Positions 1-11,907 of a stretch of DNA of 64,000 nucleotides are shown piece after piece; the first letter of the stretch is position 1, and each line of letters starts with the position of its first letter. A program made the translations under genes and the position numbers. Origin of the DNA: Norana najaformis (taxonomy: Eukaryota; Annelida; Clitellata; Crassiclitellata; Hormogastridae). The stretch covers positions 3,147,715 through 3,211,714 of the forward strand of contig OZ029927.1 in the NCBI GenBank assembly GCA_964023275.1, read 5' to 3'. Below the pieces are notes generated by a model. It did no database searches. It was not told the DNA's origin and was given only the letters and a program-made list of their open reading frames with translations.

Positions 1-70
1 TCCATCCCATGTAAGGATTTGCATTCACTGATTTAGGGTGTGTGAAGTACATGCTCCTGAAGCACAGGAG

Positions 71-292
71 TCGTAATCGTAATCCCAAGATTTCTACAGC
101 ACCCAACGAAAGCCATGTCATGGGGACCACCTTATTCACAGGCGCTTAGTCAAAACAAAATCGATAGGCAAAAGGGTTCGGTTCCAGGTCAGGATCCAAA
201 AGTCAGGCAGAGAGACAGTGTGGCAGCTACAGAAGGTGACATTTGGGATTAGAGTGGAAAGAGAGATAAGAGGAAGAAGAGGAGATCGGAGC
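71..292 (+). repeat. Dispersed repeat, copy 1 of a pair 14.3 kb apart
   Basis: TCGTAATCGTAATCCCAAGA, TTTCTACAGCACCCAACGAA, GGCGCTTAGTCAAAACAAAA and AAAAGGGTTCGGTTCCAGGT occur in the same order and spacing as at 14329-14545, followed by an AGAGGAAGAAG stretch. The motif GCGC[T]ATAGAAAT read on the minus strand suggests these are retroelement 3' ends in minus orientation. Confidence 0.65.
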
Positions 293-299
293 ACAGTGG

Positions 300-790
300 A
301 TTCACTCCAAGCAGGTCCACAAAGGATATGATTTTCACCCTGAACACACTCATCCAGACCCGGCGCAAGTACCAACAACGACTGTGAATCGCTAAAGGCA
401 GGATTCAGCTTGGTGGATAGGGATGTGCTTTGTAACTGGAGTCTCCTGGCCAAAACTGTCAAACTTATACATGCCTTGTACACTTACATCCTGAGCCGTG
501 GGTAAACAGAAGGGGAAAATCTGACTAGTTTACAGCTCACACTGGGGTATGTATGACAGGGTGACCTGATGGGTCCAAACCTCTTTGCTGCATCAATTAA
601 TGAGATCATGGAGCCCAATATCAGAGAGGAATTCTTCACACACCTACATAATGCAGATCATGTTTCACTACTGGTGTAGATGGCAGAGGTGTTACTTACT
701 TCTGATGCTAGAGGTTATGAGCAGAGAGGTCCAGGCCTTTCGTCTGGATATCAACTCAGACAAGACCAAAATCACCACCATTTCTGATAT
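300..790 (+). pseudogene. Decayed non-LTR reverse transcriptase palm domain
   Basis: Pieces of an RT can be read through several frame breaks. STKDMIFTLNTLIQTRRKYQ near 300-385 corresponds to the fingers region before motif A. LAKTVKLIHALYTYILSRG follows near 450-505, then QGDLMGPNLFAASINEIMEP near 555-620, LHNADHVSLLV (a degraded catalytic box) near 640-680, and REVQAFRLDINSDKTKI near 725-770. Stops and frameshifts are numerous. An ATAC microsatellite begins immediately after it. Confidence 0.7.
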
Positions 791-950
791 GTACATACAT
801 ACATATATCATGCATACATACGCATATACAAAGAAACATACATACATACATACTGTACATACATATACATACATCATAAATAAATACATATATACATACA
901 GACATACATACATACATACATACATACATAAATGCACATACATATTGGCA
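790..950 (+). repeat. ATAC/TACA microsatellite
   Basis: Imperfect TACA tetranucleotide run with interruptions, starting directly at the 3' end of the RT remnant at 300-790. The run has few stops and so produces spurious Tyr/Met/Val/Cys-rich frames. Confidence 0.95.
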
Positions 951-1655
951 CATGCAGGCACACAACTACTGGTTTCTTTATTCTTCTGCTGATATCATCA
1001 CAAAGCAGGGAGTTTACCTTGGTGAAGCCCAGTGATGCTTTGTTGAGTCCATTAGAGTTCCAACATAAGTCTTGCCTCTCCAAGTTACATTGACAACCAA
1101 AATGCCTGCAACATAACCATCACTGTTTTATCTGCAAAATCAATGCTATCATATTAAACAATTTTTACTGAAGACCATCACCATATCATGTACAAAGCAA
1201 TCACGACAACTGATGTCAAAAATCAGGCCCAAAAGGAACCTAAGTTACACAACCAGGGTCACCTTTTTGCTTTGAAAAATTTGAAATGCTGTTATTTAAC
1301 TCTTAGAATGTGCACTGACAATCAACACTGTAAACCAATGTAGAAGCTGCTCACTACTTATGATGCCATTACAATTACAATTACACCTTAACTAACACCA
1401 TCACAAACACTCTTAAGCACCATTTTCAGACATCTGAAGTTCATAGAAGATGGTATAGATGATCCTTCAAATGGTACCAGTGGAATGGATGTACTGGTTG
1501 CCCCCTTGGCTGCACCACGAAAACACAGTGGTGAGACCAAGTGCCTGTACCCTGTATGTGTTTGAAAAATCTCAAAGGCACATCATCGGCTGTCAGACAG
1601 ATCTAAAAATATAGGATTGATATATCGGAATTTTGAGACTTTATAGAACCCATTT

Positions 1656-1831
1656 CTTCTCTTCTTCTCTTCAACCGTCCTCGGTACGAGGGTTGGTCGC
1701 ATTGTAGACGATTCTTCTCCATCCACTCCTATCCTCGGTTCTTCTCAGCAACTTCTCTGTGTCCATGCCGGTCCATTCACTGATGTTGTCCATCCACCTC
1801 TTCCTTGGTCTTCCTCTTGCTCTTGCTCCCG
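1656..1831 (-). mobile_element. Very short 3' copy of the same RTE-like family with a 10-bp target-site duplication
   Basis: Reading the minus strand, this is the last ~160 bp of the 45-46 kb element (GARARGRPRKRWMDNISEW to TNPRTEDG then stop), followed by an AGA/AAG tail at 1656-1673. By eye about six bases differ from the 45-46 kb copy, around 96% identity. The 10-mer GAACCCATTT flanks it at 1646-1655 and 1832-1841. The upstream junction shows GGAACC shared between element and target, consistent with microhomology at a 5' truncation. Confidence 0.88.
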
Positions 1832-2199
1832 GAACCCATTTATTAGCCGTTAAAAGATGCTGACATATCTGGCTATCAGTGACATCTAAAGAGTAGTCTT
1901 TGGCTCTTCCTTTACTTGCACTTTCTGTAAACTTATGAAAGAAGTTCTCTTGTTGAGGCTGGATGGGGATCACTTGTGAGCAGAAGGGATGCTATATAAA
2001 TAAATATGTTGCCACGTTTATCATTTACAGGCCTTGCCAAAGGTTGACAGGTGATACATCATGAGTAAGGGAAGATCCAACTACAAAAGTAAGCAATTGG
2101 TCTGATAATTGTGTCTGTCTGTGTGTCTGTCTCTCTCACTCTGAGGTTTCACAAATGATTCCCATCTGTTATCATCAATTTTTCACCTTCACTTGTTAA

Positions 2200-2428
2200 G
2201 CCTGTCTCATTCTCTGTGATGTGTCAGTTATTTAATGTCATTCAGGTCTAAACTTAAGACTTGACTGTTTCAACTTGCTTACCCATTGACCTATTGGATT
2301 TCTGATGCAGGCATTCCAACCCATTAAGACTGTTAAAGCCTATGACTTCACTAGAAGCAACCATTGATTGATGCCCTGTGCAGTATGATAATGGTGTTAC
2401 AGCAGTCATCAGATTAGATTAGATAACA
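2200..2428 (+). mobile_element. CR1/L2-like 3' tail (ATTAG-tailed family)
   Basis: It shows GTCATTCAGGTCTAAACTTA, CTTGCTTACCCATTGACC, ATTGATTGATGCCCTGTGCA, TATGATAATGGTGTTACAGC and the AGATTAGATTAGAT terminus. It aligns over its whole length with the copy at 51235-51462. Only the extreme end of the RT frame remains. Confidence 0.65.
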
Positions 2429-3019
2429 GGAAAAGCTCAGTCCCCCCCGAAAAGAAGCTCAGTCCCCGAAAAGCTAAACTAGATACCATGTCATCTAAAG
2501 AGAGGTCCTCAAAGATGATTCTTTCCTAGAAAGAATGTTCTCACAGAAAACAAGGAGAAGATAATTCCCTTAAAACAACCTTAAGAGACAGCTGGGTCCA
2601 TGAAATGTTAGCAACTTCAATTTCAAAGCAATAGGCTTAGAGTATGAAGTTTTGCCATCTGATCCTCCCACTGATGCTGCACAGTTAAGTAGAAGGTCCT
2701 AGAGCAGCAGAAATCATGAAATTAGTTTCTGTCTTGACAGAGATGTGAATCCCTAACGTCTGGTTTGACAGTCCAGAACACCATTAACACTGAACCACTT
2801 GCTCACCAGTGACAGGAAAAAGCCAAGGAAAACTAGAACTGTAACTGTAATCAGAAATTTGCATAGTGCTTCAAGAGAAACTAATGAGAAAGATGCTCTA
2901 CTCCTTAGCCTTAATGATGTTAAATGTCACTAAGAACAGAACATTCATCCATTAGTAATCATTGCTCTGATAACTAGAAGAGTCACCAGTGACCAGCTTG
3001 CGCTTGTGCTTGCATGTGT

Positions 3020-3070
3020 GCACGCACATACACACACACACACATACGCACACACACACACGCACACACA
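3020..3070 (+). repeat. CA microsatellite
   Basis: (CA)n with occasional CATACG interruptions. Confidence 0.92.
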
Positions 3071-3269
3071 GCCTTACCAACAGATTCCCAGCTATATAGT
3101 TGAAAGAGTTTATATAAGAGTCTGTGTTTATAAGATCAGAGTCATTCATCTTTGAAGAATTATTGCTGTCATCATCAGTCAGATCAAGTCCTAGGATTAG
3201 ATGGCATCAATTCATACACTATCCAATTATTACAGTTCAGGCCAGTGGATGAAAGCAATTGTTCAGAAT

Positions 3270-3680
3270 GAATGACCACAACACAGAACCGACAGGCAAG
3301 ATGTAAATGGAAACGTCTCAACATTGGCAAAACATGGCTGCTTGCTTTCCATCAACTGCATCTGCTTTTGCAATCATTGGCCTGTGAACACAAACCTAAG
3401 CATCAGACACTTCTGATACTCATGGAATTCTGTCATGGTTATCTTAAGGGACTCATCTGCTTTTCTAAAATCAACCACATATGCATATCCCCTCTTATCT
3501 GGAATTATCTACCCCACAAGCCCCACTTGCCAACTGGACATCATTTAAATCACTTGTCAAGACCCAATCTGGCCCTTGCATAACTGTCTTGGCCCCTAAC
3601 AAACATTCAGCTGCACCTTATAATCAGATTTACTGACTCTGTGGGCATAAATGCTCTAAATAAACGAAATATATATTATG
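3270..3680 (+). pseudogene. Possible retroelement 3' remnant
   Basis: A frame containing SPLIWNYLPHKPHLPTGHHL NHLSRPNLA resembles the W-N-x-LP end of CR1/L2 or related RTs. It is followed by GGGCATAAATGCTCTAAATA and an AT/TATG microsatellite, the usual order for retroelement tails here. The resemblance is short. Confidence 0.3.
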
Positions 3681-3727
3681 TTTGGGCAGACTGTTTCAAT
3701 GCAATTGCCTTTTACTGGAGGTTCAGA

Positions 3728-3790
3728 TATAATATATACATATATATATATGTATATATATATATATGTCTGTATGTATGTCTATATACC
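3728..3790 (+). repeat. AT/TATG microsatellite
   Basis: TATATA run passing into TATGTATG. It follows the possible retroelement tail near 3520-3680 (GCATAAATGCTCTAAATAAA). Confidence 0.9.
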
Positions 3791-4024
3791 CATAACATGT
3801 AACCTTAGGGAAAGGTTTCCCAGTTGTCATGTTGGTACATCTGCAGAAATAACCAATAAGCCGCTAAGGACTATGTAGACTATGTAGGGCATGCCATAAA
3901 AGAGCGACTGACTTGACTTCACCTCAGTTGATTTTTATTACTTGGTCAAACATATCTCTAAATTTGGCTGCTGGATAAGAGACAGGAGCTTTAAATGTCT
4001 GTAGAACTAGGAAACTGAACTCTA

Positions 4025-4540
4025 GAAAGAAGAATAGCGATGGGAAAAGACGCCTTTATGAAGAGGAAAGAATTAGTGAGAGGAGGACTAGACAGGAACC
4101 TAAAGAAGAGAATGGTCAAAACACTGATATGGAGTGTGGTGTTATATGGATCGGAAACATGGACCATCAGAAAAAAAGACATCAGAAGACTGGAGGCTTT
4201 TGAGTTATGTGTATGGTGCAGGATGGAGAAGGTTAACTGGACAGAGCGCAAAACAAACGAAGAGGTGCTTCAACAGGCGGAAGGGAGAAGATCTCAGATG
4301 GCTACAACAAGAACGAGACAGAGAAAATGGATTGGACACATACTGAGAGGTGATTCCCTTCTGAGAAATATCACAGAGGGAAGAATGGAAGGAAATAAAA
4401 GACATGGAAGACCGAGACAAATGCTACTAGACTGGATGATGGAGGACGGATGTGGTAAACTGAAGGAGGCCCAACAACGTCAGGAATGGCACCGTTGGAC
4501 ATTCAAACCTGCCCAGTGGCAGAAACTTAAATAAGAAGAA
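4025..4540 (+). pseudogene. C-terminal fragment of a second RTE-like reverse transcriptase
   Basis: An open stretch beginning about RIAMGKDAFMKRKELV and running to a TAA at 4532-4534 encodes the region after the RT core: GGLDRNLKKRMVKTLIWSVV, LYGSETWTIRKKD, RKWIGHILRGDSLLR and a GRPRQMLLDWMMED end. This is the standard C-terminal region of RTE-like elements, but it differs clearly from the 45-46 kb family. The palm domain with the YADD box is absent, so the copy is 5'-truncated. The 3' end is AAATAAGAAGAA, again AAG/GAA-like. Confidence 0.85.
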
Positions 4541-5199
4541 CTAGATCAGAGGCTTTGTGAATGAGGGAGATTTCAAGCATTCAGATCAAGCTTCGTTTAG
4601 ACTTGAGGAACCATAGAAGCTCACAACACAGATTAATCCATCACAAGATTTTTATTCCGAGCACAGGTTTATCTATGGGTAGATTTACATGCAAATGCAA
4701 GCCTGAGTGATGAATGGAATCAGTGTGCACTTAATGACACTCCTTGTCCATCCAGCTGTCATGCTGACAGCGGCTCCATCCAGCCGCAGCGGAAGACCCA
4801 GCTAAAAGCTGACACTTGGCACCAAATGACATGCCCTCCTTTTCCTCTCTAAAGACCTTCCTTTCCTGGCAGTGTCTGTGTTTCTACTGGTCTGCCCACA
4901 CATCAGCCCAGTCACAGGAAAAGCACAGCATTAATCCAGTGGCCTGTAGGACACAGTTGCACATGCAACGGAGATGTTTTTATGAACAATAAACACTTTC
5001 AGACTTATTGAACGATTGTTAGGACGTAATATGTCTTTTTCACAGTGACCAGGGTTCAATCTCATTTGGTCACGTTAAACTGGCAAACTGCTCTTGGACA
5101 GTTTCTTGGATAGATATAAATTAATTCCTGTGCCACAATAAAGACCATTCTTTTCGGGTTGCCAATTTATTTATTTGTTTTTCTTGCATTTGTGAAGCA

Positions 5200-5275
5200 C
5201 CAGAATTTCATGACAGGCATCGGTCATACATACAGTGTGCCTTTTAAAGGTTCTAAAAGGTGCTATATAAATGTT
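5200..5275 (+). mobile_element. Short retroelement 3' end with GTGCTATATAAATG box seeding an ATAC array
   Basis: The sequence CCTTTTAAAGGTTCTAAAAG followed by GTGCTATATAAATG runs directly into a TACA/ATAC microsatellite at 5274-5408. The GGCGCTATATAAATG-like box is the recurrent terminal motif of several families in this window (21300-21425, 49540-49625, 53510-53625). Confidence 0.45.
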
Positions 5276-5408
5276 TACATACATACATAAATACATACAT
5301 AAACACATACATACGTACATACATACATAAACACATACATACATACATACATAAACACATACATACATACATACATGCATACATATATGCATACATAAAT
5401 ACATACAT
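5274..5408 (+). repeat. ATAC microsatellite
   Basis: Imperfect TACA repeats with periodic AAACA interruptions, attached to a GTGCTATATAAATG retroelement end. Confidence 0.95.
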
Positions 5409-5914
5409 GGTCACTGCTAAGGAACAGCTGCAGAGGTGTATTAAGACAGCAGTTTCATTTCTGATGAAACAAAGACTCATAGATTACCCACTGGTGCCTC
5501 ATCTGAGGAGCTTTCAATTCTGGCAGACAGAGCCAGCTTTAAGTTTTTACCAGCACATCTGCCCTCCTTTAAGTGAAACAATAACACGTGTCCTATCAAT
5601 TACATAAATTACATTACACTCAGTGGTGCTGGGGTTGCCTCTTATGATATGTGAATAGGTAGCAGATCACTTCTATCCTCAGATTCCAGTCCTTCCCTCT
5701 GGACCCTTGACACCATTAGGACAGCAAAGCCCGAGGGCTGACAGAAGACAGACCTAGCACACCAGCCACCCAGATAGAATTAAACGCCACCTCTGGCAGA
5801 ATGAATTCTACCCCTAACCCCTGAACAGATCAATACACATCAAGATGATAAGGTTCGAGAATCTGAAGGACAGACACTCAAGTTTTTGGACATGACACCA
5901 GTAAGATACTCCTC

Positions 5915-5968
5915 TGCCTGCCTGTCTGTCTGGCTGTCTGTCTGTCTGTCTATCTGTCAGCCTGCCTG
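5915..5968 (+). repeat. CTGT microsatellite
   Basis: CTGTCTGT run with CCTG and TATCTG interruptions. Confidence 0.9.
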
Positions 5969-6109
5969 TATTGTCCTTCTCTCGTGTGTCTCTTTTAGCA
6001 AAAAACAGCTAAATAGTTATCATGGCAAAAGTAGACAAAGGATAAAAAGCCTAAAATGAGTTGAGAAAAAAGTGCAAATATAGAAAGACAGAATTAGGCA
6101 AAGGAGTAA

Positions 6110-6190
6110 CTCAGAAAGAGAGAGAGAGAAAAAAAAGAGCAAGAGAGAGAGAGAGAAAAAAAGAGAGAGAAAGAGAAGAAGAAAGAGCCA
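6110..6190 (+). repeat. GA-rich tract
   Basis: Purine-only AGAGAGAG/AAAAAGAG stretch, low complexity. The Arg/Lys/Glu-rich frame over it is not a gene. Confidence 0.9.
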
Positions 6191-6939
6191 GACATATAAA
6201 AAACAGAAAGAACACTTGTAAAATCATTTGTAGACAACAAGATAAAGCGAACAGAGACACCAAGAGTCAGAAAGACAGAGAGGGAGACAGAGAGAATATT
6301 AGAAAAGTCATCAGCAGAACACGAAACTAGTGGCAAAAGTAAAGATGGAGTATCTGTGAAATGACTCAAAGGCAATCCAAGCCAAGAAGTCATTGGCAAG
6401 GCAATTCATTGCAGTTGGAAGACTAAACACAACAGTTAAGAGAACACAAACTCTATAATCTGCATTCAAAGTTGCCACAGACTGAAGTTACTATTGCGGC
6501 ATTCAACAGACTACATACCGTACTCTCAAAGTAATGCCCAGTTTGATTTACAGCTAGGTAATGAGAAAACAGTGCGCATTGTAGTAAATCACTTAGTAGG
6601 AAGTTCTTTCTGACCTAAATTCGTGTCTACACTTTCTTTTGTTATTCTAAAAGAGGCCACACAGATCGTCTGCAGGGGCGAGTAGATGCAAAAAGGCGCT
6701 TTGAATTCACCTAGTCTTTTACACTCTCATGCCACCTCTACCAAAGGGGAGACGCTTTGGTTGATGCCCACTACCACAAGGCAGCAGTGAGTTGATGCTC
6801 CTGGGCCCGGCCGCTAAGTCTGCTGCACTGGCCGATCACGCCCACGAGGCTGGTGCAAAACACATAGACGGCTATGCTACTCATATGACGCGTCCCCACA
6901 TCTTTGTTTGCTCATGCCATAGTTCATCCTTGCTAAACC

Positions 6940-7740
6940 CTGGCAAGAATCAGTTCATTTAGCTTGGTAGCCATGCCAACTCTCTATGACTGATCTAACC
7001 AGTCTACTCATGCTCTTCCCCCATGTCTCCTTCTCATCTTCAATTTGTGACCTGGGAGTCACCCTGGACCAGGAGCTTAGCTGTAGCATGTGAAGAATGT
7101 TTGCTGAAGTACTTTTACCATCTGCATCAAATATGCGCTATACACTGTTCCCTCACAACCTAGGCTGCAACTATCCTAATCCATGCATTTATTTGCTCTA
7201 AGATCGATTGGTATTGCTGTTCTTGCAGGCTTGGGACTCTCCTGCATCTCACAGCTTCAGACTGCTCTAAACGCTTGACTGGAGTTATCCTTAGGTTTGG
7301 ACACATATCCGCCTTTCTGTCTGAGGAAATGCACTGGCTGCCTATTCGGAAGCATATCGAATTTAAAATTCTGGTTCTTGTGCACAACTGCCTCACTGGA
7401 TGTGCCCCACTCTACCTAAGGGACCTTTGAGTTCTGACCTCCTCTATCCCTGGCCGGAAATTACTTCGTTCGGGGGGTCCAGGGTGACCTGCTTCTTCCA
7501 TCAGTCTGAACAGCCAAAGCTTAACGCAGAAGTTTTGCTGTGGTCGGACCTACTTCTTGGAATGATTTGCCCGGTCAGCTGCGGCATGAGCTTCTCTGCC
7601 TTTCTCCCTCTCTCTTCCGCAAGCGCTTGAAGACATTTCTGTTACCCAGTGGTTCTGGGTTGTCGGTCAGAAGCACTTCTGATGAGTTTATCTTGAAGTG
7701 GCACTTTATAAATTCTTGGTTATGATTATGAATACATGAA
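6940..7740 (+). pseudogene. CR1/L2-like RT C-terminus, degenerate
   Basis: Reading frames with breaks give LNPGKNQFI and DLGVTLDQELS (near 6935-7085), then AASDCSKRLTGVILRFGHI-like text and EEMHWLPIRKHIEFKILVLV, HNCLTGCAPLYLRDL (to about 7430), and WSDLLLGMICPVS / GPTSWNDLPGQLRHELL with RKRLKTFLL near 7540-7640. These are the characteristic C-terminal blocks of CR1 and L2 elements. The 3' end carries GGCACTTTATAAATTCTTGG. Stops and frameshifts make it non-coding. Confidence 0.75.
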
Positions 7741-8271
7741 GGCAAATGTAGCTGATATGACACTATCTGGTACCTGTAGCTGAAAAGTCTGAGTTCATAT
7801 TGCTTTGGCTACAGACCAACAATCTGTCATTTCGCGCAGGGCTCAAGGCCATAGCTGTCACAGTAGTAAGCCATAGGGCTGTACTTGTGATAAGTGACCC
7901 TGTGAGTGCCGTCACCACCATGGCAGTCCAGGTTCATGATGTCGCACTCCTTATTCCGGGTCACACCGGGAAAGCCACACTGTGCAAGCCATCCTGCATA
8001 TACACATCACAGAAATGTGGAAGTGAGCTAGCAGCCTTCTCATTGGCAAAGTTGTTCAGCAGTTCGAGTTTTAAGGACTAGGCCAGCGCCTTTGCATATC
8101 GGGCAGCACCCACCACAAGTCTCACACCCTACGTGTAACTCAGACCCTCGAAACTGCTCCTTAACCTCACGGTCATGAAGCTCTGCCTCAGCCTGGGCCA
8201 TGTCGCTAGCTTGCTCTGTCCTGCACAACTTTAGCAATGCCGGCACCCCCTCATCTGAAGTGCCCACCAGC

Positions 8272-8708
8272 AACAAGTCCCCAAGGATCATCGCAACAAG
8301 TCCTCAAGGATCATCGCAACAAGTACCCAAGGATCATCGCAACAAGTCCCCAAGGATCATCGCAACAAGTCCCCAAGGATCATCGCAACAAGTTCCCAAG
8401 GATCATCGCAACAAGTTCCCAAGGATCATCGCAACAAGTACCCAAGGATCATCGCAACAAGTACCCAAGGATCATCGCAACAAGTCCCCAAGGATCATCG
8501 CAACAAGTCCCCAAGGATCATCGCAACAAGTCCCCAAGGATCATCGCAACAAGTCCCCAAGGATCATCGCAACAAGTCCCCAAGGATCATCGCAACAAGT
8601 CCCCAAGGATCATCGTAACAAGTCCCCAAGGATCATCGCAACAAGTCCCCAAGGATCATCGTAACAAGTCCCCAAGGATCATCGCAACAAGTCCCCAAGG
8701 ATCATCGG
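8272..8708 (+). repeat. 23-bp minisatellite, about 19 copies
   Basis: The unit is AACAAGTCCCCAAGGATCATCGC-like (23 bp; key core CAAGGATCATCG). Copies differ mainly at the bases after AAGT (CCC, ACC, TCC) and a few have GTAAC for GCAAC. Because 23 is not a multiple of three and the unit lacks stops in every frame, all three plus frames stay open across the array, which gives false repetitive proteins. Confidence 0.93.
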
Positions 8709-9196
8709 GATAAGCAATAGTATGGTCCCATTATGGTCATCACCTTTAGCAGGGTCTTACTGAGCTTCAGCTCTGCACCAGCATCTTCTCTTTTCTTCTT
8801 CATAAACACCTTGTCAGCCAAGTCTGTCCCCTTGAAGCTGGCCGGGTGTAGGCTGTACTGTGACCATCAAAACCATCATGAGCAACCTTTGCCAGTGTCA
8901 CCTTTGGCCGTTTGCTGAGAGTTAGACTGAATGCAACACATATCGACTTTTTGCTCGTTCCAATTGCAGAATCCATGTCGATATTTGCTGAAAGGCTGCC
9001 TTTCTAAACGCAAAACTGAGCTGCCTAGTAGACGGCACTGAACTTGCTCCCATCCAATTCACAGTACAGGAACTGGTTGCTGAATAGAACTGCATATGCC
9101 TTTAGCAATTCTCCTAGTTAGTATTTGCTGCAAATTGCAACTATGTTAAATGTGTTGGCTAGACTGTGCATATGTTCAGTATAGCGTAGATATGTT

Positions 9197-9232
9197 TAAT
9201 ATATATATATATATAAATATATATATATATAA
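9197..9232 (+). repeat. AT dinucleotide repeat
   Basis: Nearly pure TATA run with one AAAT interruption. Confidence 0.93.
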
Positions 9233-9234
9233 GC

Positions 9235-10225
9235 CAGCATTTGCATAGGTGTATATAATAATAAGTTTCTGCCAGCACAGCACGGGCATAATAGTAATTA
9301 ATGTTAAGCTACGGGAAATGTTTGAACAATATGCTTTGGACTGGACTGAAAAGTACCATGGCAGCAAGCAAAGCACTGGTACCAATGCTAAAAGAGATAC
9401 ATACAGAACGTGATTGACGCCTTGGAGGGTAATCATATTTGTAAACTCAAAATTTGTAAAGTGCTACTTAAAAGCTAAGCGCAGGGCACCAGCTTATTCA
9501 TGAGTGCTGCGTCCGTGGGGTGTCCAAAGATGCCATGTCAAGAGCCAAGGCCGGTTGCCCAGGAGATCAGAGAGAGGAAGGGAGAGGAGGCTAGGATAGG
9601 TTGAGTTTAAGCTGAGATAGGCAAAGGCAGAACTATTGGCACACTATCTGCTGAAGCTGGAATAGAGCCTGTGGGAACGGCTGCACTTCTAGCGCCCACA
9701 ACACCACCACGAAGGTCGTAGGCCTTGACCTAGACTTGGACACCAACACGAGTAGAAGTGTACGGTTTCAAACTTCCCAGCTAGCTCAACCTGACTAGAC
9801 AGAGAGTTGCCTGCACAACTGCTGATGAGGTCACATACATTAACCGCCACATACTCTAGTATATGGGGCTGAAAAAGTGGGGAACAACTGGAGAAAGTGG
9901 AGCCATGCGCTTATAGGGAGAAATCAGACTTCTGGGGAAAGGGCTCCCAGTCAGAGACTGTCAGAGAAGACCAAAGGAGTCATGACCCAAAGTTTTAAGA
10001 ATTGGTGGGAATTCAATAAAGGATCAGTTGCTTCATCTTGATGGATGGGAACTGATATCTAGCCAGTCTTGCAACTAGGAAGAAAGATGGTTCAGCTCAA
10101 GCATGGATGTCTAAATATACAGGAACTAGAATCTCTCTCTAGGGGCCCTTGTCTTGAGAGACAAAACCACCCACTAACTAGTGTCATCAAAGGTTGTCAG
10201 AAAGGATTTCACAGTAAGTGCCTCA
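9235..10225. other. No gene seen
   Basis: Intronic DNA without a domain, splice-supported exon or tandem repeat that I can support. Parts (9500-10060) look like decayed repeat but no family could be named. Confidence 0.4.
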
Positions 10226-10227
10226 CC

Positions 10228-10331
10228 TGCAGCAGCAGCAAGAGCAGCAGCAACAGCAAGAGCAGCAGCAGCAACAGCAAGAGCAGCAGCAGCAAAAGCA
10301 GCAGCACCAGCAAGAGCAGCAGCAGCAGCTC
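10228..10331 (+). repeat. AGC/CAG trinucleotide repeat
   Basis: CAGCAGCAGCAAGAGCAGCA-type interrupted repeat of about 100 bp. It would encode poly-Ser or poly-Ala in short frames, but no gene context supports coding. Confidence 0.92.
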
Positions 10332-10469
10332 AGTCTCCAACACATATAAAAGGTCACAGATGTTTGTCAGTTTAAACCAAACATTTACATCTCACATCTT
10401 TTGTCATTACTGAAGAGTTCCTAAATGAGCTATATAAATGTTGGGATAGATACATCTATGAATCATTGA

Positions 10470-11905
10470 TGGGCTTTTAAAAGGTGCTAGATCAATGCCT
10501 GGATACAAACAACTATGATAGTCTCTCAAACTACAGATTAGAAAATAATCTGAACGATAGAGATCTTGCTCTTGCCATTGCTTAGGCATGCTCAATTCCA
10601 CTAGTATCCTGTATGCAGTGATGACACACATCACAGACCATCACAATAAAGAAACCTAAATTTGTAACACCTACGGCACAAAGAATGCTTAGACTTAGAG
10701 AGATGTCAAAGAGCCAAATGCATGATGGAGGCCACATCCAAAAATCATGGCCACTAGACTGCAAAGACACATATTTCACTTTCAGCAGTTAGTGTAAGTT
10801 GGCAAGATGGATAAATCTGTGGATTCCCCTTTGACCTGAAATACACTGATGGTTCAGGTTCCAATTAATTACACATAAAGTATCTACTCCACCTTCAACT
10901 TCGGACTTCCCTCTGGTTTGAAATAACTCGTCTCCCTTAGAAGCCCGTCTGGCATAGTGGTGATGCGATTAAGCACTGTATATTAATTCCAACATACTCT
11001 AGGCATCAATTGCATCTATATTCATACCTGTTTAAAGCTACAGGCACCAATACCAAAAGGGTTGGGAAGCACTTCGTTTGTGCCATTTTCATAATCAGAC
11101 TGGTAACTGGATATGAAAGGTGACTAGGAGAGTTATGCCTTCCATCAATTTTCATGGAAAAGGATTAACTCAGGGCATGTGCCCATGACTGATCAGCAAC
11201 ATGTTGGCCTTACAGTTCTGCATCCAGAGTTCAAATTTCTGTGCCTCAAGTTAGCAAACCTAACAATTCTTAGTCAAGTTATTTTGCCAGCTAGGAAAGG
11301 TATCTGTTGCTGGATTCATAAAGGTGAAAACCTCACAGCAAATAAGTGATTGGCCATCAATGATCGCAATGTGACACTTTCTGGTTCAGCTGCCATTCTA
11401 CGACAAAAATTTATTTATCGCAATTACTGGGAACATAATTCTACTTTACTCTTGTCCCACACGCTACCCACTCCAATGGTTGAAGTAAACAGACTCCCTG
11501 AATGAAGAAAGCAGTTGAAAAAGTCAAACACCATCTCCTTCATCGGGTCTTATGAAAATGATGGAGTGGTCACTTTGTAGACACCTGGAGCAAATCTTTG
11601 ACACACAACTGCTTAGCACCATTAACTAAAACCTGATCACACTACTTAAATAAAACCAAACAACAAATAACAAATGCATTCATCAAATTCTTTTTCAAAG
11701 TCCATTCAAAATAGTGAACATATTCACTAAATTTCTGCTTAAGTCCATTCTGCAATCTTAATTCTTTCCTTCATCAAATCAGCTAATAACTGAATACAAA
11801 TCCCACTCACTGTCGTCAAACATTGTGACCGCTGCAGCAACTGACTACGGCCGTCACCAACTCTGTCACAAGAGGAAGCATTTAATCGATAAGCAAACTG
11901 TTCCT
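10470..11905. other. No gene seen downstream of the conserved exon
   Basis: AT-rich intronic sequence following the exon at 11908. I searched the minus strand for the expected LVVNVTW / DWAPPRF continuation and did not find it. Confidence 0.5.
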
Positions 11906-11907
11906 AC

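Larger units (their letters stand above)
1..11907 (-). other. sbb/ZNF609: Start of the following intron, extending beyond the window
   Basis: The conserved exon at 11908-12082 ends with a donor in phase 1, but the expected continuation ([18 protein letters not shown], then a DWAPPRFC-like block) is not seen on the minus strand down to position 1. The stretch is therefore inferred to be intronic. It contains RT remnants, a CR1/L2-like fragment and several simple-sequence arrays. Confidence 0.6.

Noticed and set aside
690..1083. Minus-strand frames rich in Tyr, Met, Val and Cys (also near 5171-5480 and 26000-26386)
   Set aside because: They are translations of ATAC/TACA microsatellites, which rarely contain stops. 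No splice or domain evidence.
6061..6330. Arg/Lys/Glu-rich frame that could suggest an SR-like protein
   Set aside because: It is a translated purine tract (AGAG/AAAG) with no flanking exon evidence.
8040..8291. Cys-rich minus frame (CETCGGCCPICKGAG) as a possible zinc-binding domain
   Set aside because: The spacing fits no zinc-finger pattern I can name, and the frame has no exon boundaries or relatives in the window.
8200..8713. Repetitive 150-residue proteins with SPRIIATSPQGSSQQVPKDH-type periods
   Set aside because: Artefact of the 23-bp minisatellite, which is open in all plus frames.
10069..10413. Poly-Ser / poly-Ala frame
   Set aside because: It is the interrupted AGC repeat; no start context, conservation or splice sites support a gene.
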